Assembly (NCBI RefSeq): GCF_014650895.1
Contig: NZ_BMVV01000005.1
Span: 1 to 64,000, forward strand
Origin: Streptomyces omiyaensis
GTDB taxonomy: Bacteria > Actinomycetota > Actinomycetes > Streptomycetales > Streptomycetaceae
Length of the DNA: 64,000 nt
Direction of reading: 5' to 3'
Positions 41,588-51,370 of the stretch are shown piece by piece. Each line of letters opens with the position of its first letter. Position 1 is the stretch's first letter. The notes beneath the pieces were generated by a model. That model had not been told where the DNA came from and did not search any database. It saw only the letters and a program-made list of their open reading frames with translations. The position numbers and the translations under genes were made by a program.

Positions 41588-42030
41588 GGAACCGTTCCCT
41601 CTCGGCGTGGTCGGTCGGTCGGGGCGTCGGTCGTGCGGGCGCGGGCCGCCGCCCCCGTGCCGGTGGCGGACGTCGGCGGGGCGGCGGGCGGGGCCCTGCT
41701 CTCGGTCGCCGTCGACCGGGGCGCAGCGGTCGGGCCGGGACCGACCGGTCGAGTCGGTTCCGGCTCTGCGCAGTGGCGACAGTAGGCGAGTCGCCCGATG
41801 GTTGTCTAGACCAAAGATCCCGCCCCAACGGGGGCGCGGAAGGCGCGATTTCGGGCCATCGGCCGACACGCGCGGCATACCGCCGGGTCACTTGACACCG
41901 ATCATGGTCTACACCAATTCTGTCCCTCGTCCCCCGCGGTCCCCCCACCGTCGCCAGGTCCGCGCCCCCGTCCCGCCGTGCCCCGCTCCCCCACGCCCGC
42001 ACGCCGTCCGACTCCCGCCTGGAGGGACCC
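41588..42030. promoter_or_regulatory. divergent control region of the carrier-protein cluster
   Basis: The 443-bp space holds no gene. Rightward: TTGACA at 41892-41897 with a weak -10 near 41915-41921. Leftward: TAGACA (41808-41803), an 18-bp spacer and TACTGT (41784-41779). A near-palindrome overlaps each: TTGTCTAGACCA at 41802-41813 over the leftward -35, and TGGTCTACACCA at 41905-41916 in the rightward spacer. Each differs by one base from TGGTCTAGACCA, the core of DasR-type (GntR/HutC) operators. The rest is GC-rich sequence with nothing further that I can name. Confidence 0.6.
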
Positions 42031-43131
42031 TTGACGACCACACCCGCCGCCCCGCGCCGCCCGCGCGCCCCCTACCTCCACCGGGCCGCCACCGAGCGCC
42101 CCTACTTCAGCGCCGACGGCGAGTCCTACCTCGCCGCGACCACCCTGCGGGAGCTGCGCAAGACCCGGCCGCTGCGGGTGCTCTCCGAGGAGGACTTCGC
42201 GCACTGGCAGACGTACGGATACGTCATCGTGCGCGAGGCCATCCCCGCCGCGGCGGCCCGCCGGCTTCTCGACTTCGCCTGGGACTTCCAGGGCCTCGAC
42301 CCGGACCGGCCCGACAGCTGGTACGAGGACCGGCCGTTCCGCTCCGAGCTGGACCAGCAGCTGCACATCTACGGCTTCGTCGAGGCGTACCACCACCAGC
42401 TGCTCTGGGACAGCCGCCAGGCGCAGCGGGTCTACGACGCCTTCGTCGACGTCTGGGACTGCGAGGAGCTCTGGGTCACCCTCGACCGGCTCAACCTCAA
42501 CCCGCCCAACGTCCGCAACCGCGACCGCGCCCTCATCGAACCCACCGACCGGGGCTTCGACATCGAGCTGCACTGGGACATCGACACCACCCTCGGCGTG
42601 CCCCCGCAGCGCGTGCAGGGCATCATCGCGCTCAACGACACCAGCCCCGAGACCGGCGGCTTCCAGTGCGGCCCGGAGCTCTTCCGCCGCTTCGAGGAGT
42701 GGAAGCGGGACCAGCCCGCCGGCCGCGACCCGATCCGCCCCGACCTGGACCGCACCGCCTACCCCGTCGTCCGCCCCGACCTGCGCCCCGGCGACCTGCT
42801 CATCTGGAACGGCCTGCTCGCCCACGGCGTCGCCCGCAACGCCTCCGCCGACGGCGTCCGCGCGGTGCAGTACCTGTCGATGATGCCCGCCCTGGAGGAG
42901 CACGCGAAGCTGCGCCGCTCCCGCGTCGAGTCCTGGCGCCACCTGCGCACCCCGCGCTGGAACCGCACCCTCGTCGGCGACCCCGTGCTGCACGAGTCCA
43001 AGCGCTACCCGACCGCCGGACTCACCCCGCTCGGCTCCCGGCTGCTCGGCCTCACCTCCTGGCACGAGGAGGCCGACGCGGCCGAGCCCGCCCCGCCGAC
43101 CGGGGAGCCCGCGTGCGCCGCGTCTGCCTGA
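42031..43131 (+). CDS. phytanoyl-CoA dioxygenase (PhyH) family Fe(II)/2-oxoglutarate enzyme
   Basis: A 366-aa non-heme iron dioxygenase. The metal triad is visible as His181-x-Asp183 (ELHWDID) and His265 (LLAHGVARN), with an RPGDLLIW strand before the distal histidine. TTG start at 42031 with GGAGGGACCC five nt upstream. First gene of the rightward operon. It most likely hydroxylates the carrier-bound amino acid or the condensed product; PhyH enzymes in other pathways act on amino acids or on carrier-linked substrates. Confidence 0.87.
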   Translation: MTTTPAAPRRPRAPYLHRAATERPYFSADGESYLAATTLRELRKTRPLRVLSEEDFAHWQTYGYVIVREAIPAAAARRLLDFAWDFQGLDPDRPDSWYEDRPFRSELDQQLHIYGFVEAYHHQLLWDSRQAQRVYDAFVDVWDCEELWVTLDRLNLNPPNVRNRDRALIEPTDRGFDIELHWDIDTTLGVPPQRVQGIIALNDTSPETGGFQCGPELFRRFEEWKRDQPAGRDPIRPDLDRTAYPVVRPDLRPGDLLIWNGLLAHGVARNASADGVRAVQYLSMMPALEEHAKLRRSRVESWRHLRTPRWNRTLVGDPVLHESKRYPTAGLTPLGSRLLGLTSWHEEADAAEPAPPTGEPACAASA

Positions 43132-44459
43132 CCCTGCCCACCCACCGGGCCTGTACGGCGACGATCGCGGCGGTCGCCGGGGAAGCCGCCTACGGGGCAC
43201 GGGAGTTCGGCGTCGAGGTGCACCTGCTGATCCTCGACTCCTCGGCCCCCGCCGACCTCGCCGCCCACCGGGCCGCGGTGGCCGCCCTGCCCCCGGCGCC
43301 CGGCGTCGTCGTCCACCACCTCGACGAGGACCGGCAGCGCGCCTTCCTGCGCGAGGTCCTGGCCTCCGCCCGGCCCGACGACGCGGACCGGCTGCTCGAC
43401 CTGATGCTCCCGGCCGGGGTGTCGTACGGCGCCTGCACCAACCGCGCCTTCCTCCTCGCCGAGGCGCTCGGCTGCGCCTCGGTGCACCGCCGGGACTCCG
43501 ACAGCCGCTACCAGCTCCTCGACGGGGAACCGGTCTTCCCGATCCACCACGAGCTCACCGCGCTCGGCCGGCCGGCGGCGGACGTCGCCGCCGAGGTCAC
43601 CCGCGGACGGCTCGACCCCGGCTGCGCGGACCGGACGGTCGTCCTGGCCGGCGCGTCCTTCATCGGCGCGCTCTCGGTCGACGTCGCCGAGCTCCGCGCC
43701 CTCGACCCGGAGGCGTACCACGAGGTCGTCGGCCTCTCGGTGCCCGCCGGCCACCCGGAGATCTGGCGCCGGAACCTGATCGACGAGGCGTTCCGGGGTG
43801 CGGGCACCACGCCGTTCACCACCGACACGACGACGCTCACCCTCGTCAGCCCCACCCGGGTCGACATGTGCAACGTCGCCCTCGGCCGGGAGGTCTACGG
43901 CCGGGTGCCGCTGCCGCCCGCCACCGACACCATCGGCACCGACTACTTCCTCCTGCACCTCGTGCGCAACGCCCGGCTGCCCGGCGTCCTGCACAACCGG
44001 CACATCGTCAACTACCACACGGAGGAGCGCCGTTCCGACGCGGGATTCCTCGCCTACCAGCTCCGGTTCGCGAAGTACCTGCTCGCCACCGCCCACCTCG
44101 ACACGGTGTACGCGGGCCTCGCCGCGACCGGTGACGGACTCCTCGACGCCGCCGGCCGGGTGCGGCCCGACGCCGTCGCCGCCCTCGTCCGCGAGAGCAC
44201 CCTGATCGACCCGGCCGGGAACGAGGCCCGGCTCGACGTCCTCGACCGCCGCTACCGCTCCCTCGGCGGCCGGTACGCCACCGCCGCCGCGCTCTTCGCG
44301 GACCGGCGCGACCGGCTCCTCGCCGAGGCCGCCTCCGGCATGACGGACTTCGCCCGGCTCGTCGACGCCTGGGGCTCCCTGACCGCGCACGCGAAAGGCA
44401 CCGCCGTGAACCACCCGCCGCGCCCCCGGACCGCGCACGCCCCGGCCGTGACGCCGTGA
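43113..44459 (+). CDS. DUF6271 family protein, glycosyltransferase-like
   Basis: A 448-aa protein matching DUF6271. The N-terminal region (VCLTLPTHRACTATIAAVAG, HLLILDSSAP, GACTNRAFLLAEALGCASVHRRDSDSRYQ) has the alternating pattern of a GT-A fold with a DSD motif (Asp128, Asp130) in the place of DxD. No glycosyltransferase activity is established for the family. The GTG at 43113 overlaps the PhyH gene by 19 bp, with GGGGAG six nt upstream, and it ends in a GTGA overlap with the condensation protein. Confidence 0.75.
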   Translation: MRRVCLTLPTHRACTATIAAVAGEAAYGAREFGVEVHLLILDSSAPADLAAHRAAVAALPPAPGVVVHHLDEDRQRAFLREVLASARPDDADRLLDLMLPAGVSYGACTNRAFLLAEALGCASVHRRDSDSRYQLLDGEPVFPIHHELTALGRPAADVAAEVTRGRLDPGCADRTVVLAGASFIGALSVDVAELRALDPEAYHEVVGLSVPAGHPEIWRRNLIDEAFRGAGTTPFTTDTTTLTLVSPTRVDMCNVALGREVYGRVPLPPATDTIGTDYFLLHLVRNARLPGVLHNRHIVNYHTEERRSDAGFLAYQLRFAKYLLATAHLDTVYAGLAATGDGLLDAAGRVRPDAVAALVRESTLIDPAGNEARLDVLDRRYRSLGGRYATAAALFADRRDRLLAEAASGMTDFARLVDAWGSLTAHAKGTAVNHPPRPRTAHAPAVTP

Positions 44460-46216
44460 CGACCGCGCACGCCCCGGACGGCGTCACCGGCTCCCGCACC
44501 CTCACCGTCCGCTACACCGGCGGAGGCGCGCGGCGGGGGCCCGTCACCATGGGCCAGGCGAACATGATCCGCTGCATCCTGCGGGACGAGCCCGACACCA
44601 TCAACATCCACGACGTGTGGCCGGTCCCGGACGGCACCGGGATGGACCGGGCGCTCGACGCGCTCGCCGCCCTCGCCGTACGCCACGAGGCCCTGCGCAC
44701 CACCTTCCCCCACGGGCCCGGCGCCGCCGCCCCCGCCGAGCAGGTGGTCGCCCCCGACGGCTCCTTCACCGTCACCGTCCTCGACCACGACGCGCTCCCC
44801 GAGGACCCCGACGCCTACGCCGAGGCGTTGGCCCGCGCGGCCCGCGACACCCGCTTCCGCCTCGACCTCGACTTCCCGCTGCGGCTGCGGATCCTCGCCC
44901 GCGCCGGCCGGCCCGTCCGCGTCGCCCTCGCCGCCAGCCACGCGGTCACCGACGGTTCCGCCCTCGGCGTCCTGCGGGACGAATGGCTCGCCCTCCTCCG
45001 CGGCGAGCCGCTGCCGCCGGTCACCGCGCTCACCCCGCTCGACCTGGCCGCCGAGGAGCACAGCCCGGCCGGGCGCCGCAAGTCCGCCGCCTCGCTGGCC
45101 CACTGGGAACGCATCCTGCGCACCGGACCGCAGGCGATGTTCGCCGAGGACGGCGCCGCCGGGACCGAGACGGACACCCCGGGCCTCACCCTGCGCTCGG
45201 CGCGCGGCGCCCGGGCGCTCGCCGCCGCCGCCCGGCGCACCGGCGCGCTCCCCGGCACGGTGCTGCTCACCGCCTGGTGCGTGCTCACCGCGCACCGGGC
45301 CGGACAGTCCGTCTGCGTGGCCGCCGTGCCCACCTCCAACCGCTTCCTGCCGAAGCTCGCCCGCTCGGTGAGCACCCTCTCCCAGGACGCCCTCCTCGAC
45401 CTCGACGTGCGCGCGCCGTCCTTCGACGCGCTCCTCGCCAAGGCGTGGGGCGCGGCGATGAACGCGTACCGGCACAGCCGCTTCGACGCGCTGGACCTGT
45501 GGGAGCTGATCGGCCGGGTCACGACCGAGCGCGGCAGCCAGTTCGCGCGCGACGCCGTCTTCAACGACATCAGCGCGCTGCCCGCGACCCTGGCGGCCGC
45601 GGCGGCGCCCGACGGCGACGCGCCCGAGCTGGAGCTCGTCTGGGGCGCCGGGCAGACGCTGCCGACGCGGCTGCTGACCTTCGTGTACGAGACGGAGCCG
45701 GTCCTGCGGTTCGCGACCTGGGCCGATCCCGCGCTGTTCCCCCGGGGCGCGGCCGAGGAGCTGGCCACCGGGCTCGTCCGGCTCCTGGAGGCGGTGGCGG
45801 AGTCCGACGTGCCGCTCGGCGCGGCCGGCCCGCTCACCGAGCTGACGGGGGTGCGGCCGGTGGCGCGCGGGCCGGAGTGGGTGCGGGTGGACGGCTGCTG
45901 GGTCTCCCCCGCCGCCGTCGCCGAGGCGCTGGCCGGGGCCCTGGGGGGCCGCCCGGTCGAGGTCCTGGTGGAGGACGGGGCGGGCGGTCCGGACGGCCGG
46001 GGGCTCACCGCGTACATCGGCGCCGACGAACGGACCTGGCCGGAGGACGAGGTGACGCCCGACGCGGCGCACGCGGCGCTGATGGCGGTCCTGCCGGGGC
46101 GTCCCGGGGTGCTCGCCCCGCACCGGTACGTGTTCGTCGAGGGCCCGCCGCGGCAGCCCGCCGCGGCGCAGCGGATTCTCAGGGAAGGGACCGGCCGGGG
46201 CCGGGATGCCACATGA
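44456..46216 (+). CDS. free-standing condensation-domain protein with A-domain-like tail
   Basis: A 586-aa NRPS-type condensation protein (about 25-430). The active-site motif HHxxxDG appears as SHAVTDG (residues 161-167): the second, catalytic His is kept and the first is Ser. The C-terminal ~130 residues (VRVDGCWVSPAAVAEALAG...LTAYIGADERTWPEDEVTPDAAHAALMAVLPG) resemble the small C-terminal subdomain of adenylation enzymes, without the usual catalytic Lys loop. No carrier is fused. It could form an amide or ester between the ACP-bound amino acid and another substrate. Coupled to MFS by ATGA. Confidence 0.83.
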   Translation: MTTAHAPDGVTGSRTLTVRYTGGGARRGPVTMGQANMIRCILRDEPDTINIHDVWPVPDGTGMDRALDALAALAVRHEALRTTFPHGPGAAAPAEQVVAPDGSFTVTVLDHDALPEDPDAYAEALARAARDTRFRLDLDFPLRLRILARAGRPVRVALAASHAVTDGSALGVLRDEWLALLRGEPLPPVTALTPLDLAAEEHSPAGRRKSAASLAHWERILRTGPQAMFAEDGAAGTETDTPGLTLRSARGARALAAAARRTGALPGTVLLTAWCVLTAHRAGQSVCVAAVPTSNRFLPKLARSVSTLSQDALLDLDVRAPSFDALLAKAWGAAMNAYRHSRFDALDLWELIGRVTTERGSQFARDAVFNDISALPATLAAAAAPDGDAPELELVWGAGQTLPTRLLTFVYETEPVLRFATWADPALFPRGAAEELATGLVRLLEAVAESDVPLGAAGPLTELTGVRPVARGPEWVRVDGCWVSPAAVAEALAGALGGRPVEVLVEDGAGGPDGRGLTAYIGADERTWPEDEVTPDAAHAALMAVLPGRPGVLAPHRYVFVEGPPRQPAAAQRILREGTGRGRDAT

Positions 46217-47595
46217 CCACCGAAGACTCCACCCCGGCGCGGGAGGCCGCGCCGCTGCCCAGCCCGTGGCGGTCCCGTCGCTTCCGGCTCTTCTTCACCG
46301 CCCGCAGCGCCTCGCTGCTCGCCGACGGCATGCTGATGGTGTCGGTGACCACCTCGGTCCTCGGCTCCGGGTTCGGCGCCACCGGCGTGGGCTACGCGCT
46401 CGCCGCCTGGATGGCGCCGATCGTGCTGCTGATCCTCTTCGGCGGGGTGCTCGCCGACCGGTTCACCCCGCAGGTGATGATGGTCGGCGCGGACGCGGTC
46501 CGGGTGGTGGCCATGCTCGTCATGGCCGCGCTGTTCGCCGGGGGCGGCGTACGGCTCTGGCAGATCATGGCCCTGATGGCGGTGAGCGGCGCCGCGACCG
46601 CCATGTTCCAGCCGGGCCTGGCGAGCATCGTGCCGCGGGTCGCCGACGACATCCAGCGCGCCAACGCGCTGCTGCGGATCGCCGAGTCGATGGCCACGCT
46701 CATCGGCCCGGGCCTGGCCGGTTTCCTGGTGGCCTACGGGGACCTGGCCGGATCGTTCCTGGTGATCGCGGTGGCCTACGCCGTCAGCGCCGCTGGCCTG
46801 CTGCCGCTGCGGGGACTCGCCTCCGGGCGCGACGAGGCCGACGGGGACGACGAGAGCTCCGATCCGATGTGGCGGCGGCTCGCCACCGGCTGGCACGAGT
46901 TCCGGTCCCGCTCCTGGCTGTGGGGCGTGATCTCGCTGTGGGCGGTGTACGGCCTCTTCGTCTTCGGTCCGTCGCTGCCGCTGGGCGCGGCGCTCCTCAC
47001 CGAGCAGCACGGCGCCACCGGCTACGGCTGGATCGCGTCGGCCGACGGGCTGGGCACGATCATCGGCGGGCTGCTGGGGATGCGGGTCCGGCCGCGCCGA
47101 CCGCTGGTGGCGGGCGTGTGCGCGATGTTCTTCTTCGCCCTCAACCCGCTGGCCCCGGCGCTCGGCTGGAACTTCGCCCTCACGGCGGTCACGGGCGCGG
47201 TGGCGGGGTGCGGCTTCGCCTTCTGGGGCGTGATGTGGGCGACGAGCGTGCAGTCCCACATCCCGCTGGCGGTGCTGAGCCGGGTCTCCGCCTACGACAT
47301 CGCCGGCTCGATCATGGTGATCCCGCTGGGCCGGGCGCTGGCGGGTCCGACGGCCGAGTCGTTCGGAGCGGACCGGGTGCTGCTCTTCTCCTCGGCCGTC
47401 TCCTTCCTGCTGCTGGCCGCCATGCTCTGTGTGCCCGCCATCCGCGGGCTGCGGCGCCTGGACCGGCCGGCGGGGGACGCGCAGGGGTCCGCGGCCGCGG
47501 AGAAGACGCCGGCCGGGGAGAAAGCTCGGGCCGAGGAGAGGACGGCGACCGCGGAGAGGGATCCGGCCGGGGAGAGGACGCCGGCGGCGTCGTAG
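46213..47595 (+). CDS. MFS transporter of the carrier-protein cluster
   Basis: A 460-aa major-facilitator protein of the MFS_3 (enterobactin-exporter-like) type: about 12 hydrophobic segments, GVLADRFTPQVMMVGAD motif A in loop 2-3, and a soluble Glu/Ala/Lys-rich tail (about 415-460). Last gene of the rightward operon, coupled to the condensation gene by ATGA; probably exports the product. Confidence 0.87.
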   Translation: MTTEDSTPAREAAPLPSPWRSRRFRLFFTARSASLLADGMLMVSVTTSVLGSGFGATGVGYALAAWMAPIVLLILFGGVLADRFTPQVMMVGADAVRVVAMLVMAALFAGGGVRLWQIMALMAVSGAATAMFQPGLASIVPRVADDIQRANALLRIAESMATLIGPGLAGFLVAYGDLAGSFLVIAVAYAVSAAGLLPLRGLASGRDEADGDDESSDPMWRRLATGWHEFRSRSWLWGVISLWAVYGLFVFGPSLPLGAALLTEQHGATGYGWIASADGLGTIIGGLLGMRVRPRRPLVAGVCAMFFFALNPLAPALGWNFALTAVTGAVAGCGFAFWGVMWATSVQSHIPLAVLSRVSAYDIAGSIMVIPLGRALAGPTAESFGADRVLLFSSAVSFLLLAAMLCVPAIRGLRRLDRPAGDAQGSAAAEKTPAGEKARAEERTATAERDPAGERTPAAS

Positions 47596-47608
47596 GCGGT
47601 CCCGGGCC

Positions 47609-47641
47609 GGTCCCCGGCCGGAGGTGCTCCGGCCGGGGACC
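47609..47641. terminator. bidirectional terminator between MFS and recQ
   Basis: Perfect 15-bp arms GGTCCCCGGCCGGAG and CTCCGGCCGGGGACC around GTG, 13 bp past the MFS stop and 6 bp past the recQ stop. Confidence 0.78.
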
Positions 47642-47647
47642 CTGCGG

Positions 47648-49813
<2,166 letters not shown>

Positions 49814-49964
49814 CCGAAAAGCCTAGCCGCCCGGACGGCCCCGCCGGGCCGCCCGCCGCAGCCTGTGGACAACTCCTTCCGGCCAGGTCGCCCGGGGGGA
49901 CAGGGCTCCGTTCCGCCTCGATACTGGGGAGGGAATCCCTCCTCCCCGAGAGAGGACCCGGACC

Positions 49965-50222
49965 ATGTCCCGGAACACCGCGAAGCAGCCGCACGGCCCG
50001 GCCACCGTCACGGTCAAGGGGAGGGACATGCGGCTGCGGACCGTCGCCTTCCTGGTGCTCGCCGCGCTCGCCGTCTGGTTCATCGCGGCCAACACCGGAT
50101 CGGTCACGATCCGCCTGTGGATACCGACGGTCACGCTCCCGCTCTGGATCGTGCTCACCGTCACCCTCCTCGTCGGCATGCTCCTGGGCCTGTACCTCGC
50201 CCGGCGCCGCGACCGGCGCTGA
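49965..50222 (+). CDS. LapA-domain (DUF1049) small membrane protein
   Basis: An 85-aa protein with a basic N-terminus and two helices, LRTVAFLVLAALAVWFIAANT and LPLWIVLTVTLLVGMLLGLYLARRR; NTGSVTIRLWIPTVTLPLW between them is typical of the LapA/YrvD family. Role in membrane assembly is inferred from E. coli LapA. AGAGGA lies upstream of ATG 49965, preceded by the dyad GGAGGGA-A-TCCCTCC (49928-49942). Confidence 0.82.
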   Translation: MSRNTAKQPHGPATVTVKGRDMRLRTVAFLVLAALAVWFIAANTGSVTIRLWIPTVTLPLWIVLTVTLLVGMLLGLYLARRRDRR

Positions 50223-50299
50223 CGGCCGCCGTCCGCCGCGGCGGCGCCACGGGCCGCCGTCCGGCCCTCCGCGGGCCCCGTGCGGTCACCGGGCGGGGG

Positions 50300-50530
50300 C
50301 GCCGTGCCGGAGCGGACGGCGAGGGTGGGTTCCCTCGCGAGCCGCCGGAGTCCGTCGCCGCGGCGTTCGATCCGCTCCGGGACGCCCACGGGCTGTCCGT
50401 CGACGAAGACCTGCGCGCGGTCGTGGACCCGCCCGGCCTCGATCAGGACCGGGCCCCGCACGGGCAGGGCGGTCTCGTGGAGGACGAAGCCGAAGTCCTG
50501 CCCCGGCTCCTCCCCGGACAGCGGGCGGCG
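50300..50530 (-). pseudogene. remnant of a GH35 beta-galactosidase C-terminal domain
   Basis: Read on the minus strand, 50524 to about 50369 encodes SGEEPGQDFGFVLHETALP and then RVHDRAQVFVDGQPVGVPER. This matches the jelly-roll region of GH35 beta-galactosidases, where ExLGQxxGFVLYxTxLP and VRDRAQVFVDGxxVGxLxR are usual. Homology fades on both sides. There is no start codon with context, no catalytic domain, and tandem repeats (50621-50719) follow upstream. It is best read as a decayed fragment of about 50-60 codons. Confidence 0.55.
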
Positions 50531-50620
50531 GGACCCGGCGGCGTCGCCCGGGAGGCCGGCGCGCTCGCGCAGTCCCGCGCTCGCGTCCGGGGCCACGGTC
50601 CGGGGGCGAAACCCGGACCC

Positions 50621-50719
50621 GGGGGGCGAGCCTGGGACCCGGGGGGCCAGCCTGGGACCCGGGGGGCCAGCCTGGGACCCGGGGGGCGAGCATGGGACCC
50701 GGGGGCGAGCATGGGACCC
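50621..50719. repeat. five 20-bp tandem repeats
   Basis: Units GGGGGGCSAGCMTGGGACCC start at 50621, 50641, 50661, 50681 and 50701 (the last 19 bp); flanking part-copies extend to about 50610 and 50730. They lie between the GH35 remnant and the end of the NlpC-like gene. Open frames through them are low complexity and not genes. Confidence 0.75.
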
Positions 50720-50771
50720 GAGGGGCGGGGGACGTCGGACGGGGGGCGGAGGACCGCGCGGGAGGGCGCTT

Positions 50772-51203
50772 TCAGATGGTCCCGGACGGAAGGACCCGCT
50801 TGGCCCCGAGCAGCACGCGATAGCGCTCGCGCGCCGCGAACTCCTCCGCCCGCCACACCGCGGGAAGGCCGGCCTCGGCGCACAGGTGGAGGAGCTTCCC
50901 GCCCCCCGCGCACACGGCGACGTGGGCGCCGTACGCGCGGTCGGCGGAGTTGAAGAGCAGGAGGTCGAGCGGGCGGGCGACCGGCACGCGGACGGTGGCC
51001 TCCGTGTCCTCCCAGAGCTCCGAGGAGCGCAGCGGCGGAACGTACAGGCCGAAGTGGCGGAGCACCTCGTAGGCGTACAACTGGCAGTTGGCGCCCGGCG
51101 CGAGGCCCGGGCGGGCCGCCACGGAGGCGGCACCCGGGAAACGCGAGCCGTCGTAGCGGACGGTCAGGAAGTCCGCCGGAAGACGGGGGATGATCGACTC
51201 CAT
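50772..51203 (-). CDS. NlpC/P60-like papain-fold protein
   Basis: A 143-aa protein with the arrangement of an NlpC/P60 cysteine peptidase: Cys40 in NCQLYAYEVLRHFG at the start of a helix, and His in YGAHVAVCAGGGKLLHL. No signal peptide is visible, so a cell-wall role is uncertain; intracellular members exist. The ATG at 51203 gives MESIIPRLPADFLTVRYDGSRFPG. Located between an MFS exporter and the GH35 remnant. Confidence 0.62.
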   Translation of the reverse strand: MESIIPRLPADFLTVRYDGSRFPGAASVAARPGLAPGANCQLYAYEVLRHFGLYVPPLRSSELWEDTEATVRVPVARPLDLLLFNSADRAYGAHVAVCAGGGKLLHLCAEAGLPAVWRAEEFAARERYRVLLGAKRVLPSGTI

Positions 51204-51254
51204 CCCGCCATCATCCCCGGCACGCGGCGGGACGGTTCCCGGACCGGGACCGTC

Positions 51255-51323
51255 CCGGACCGAGGAGAGTCCTCTCCCGTTCCGGACGGTCTCCGGGACG
51301 GGAGAGGACTCTCCTCAGTCCGG
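51255..51323 (-). terminator. exceptionally long inverted repeat (31-bp arms)
   Basis: Arms 51255-51285 and 51293-51323 pair over 31 bp with two mismatches around a 7-nt loop. It lies 48 bp past the MFS stop and 51 bp upstream of the NlpC-like start, so it should end MFS transcription and shield or attenuate the next gene. Confidence 0.6.
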
Positions 51324-51370
51324 GGGGGTCCCCGGGACGGGACGGGGAGGGCCGGGATGCGGCCGGTCGT

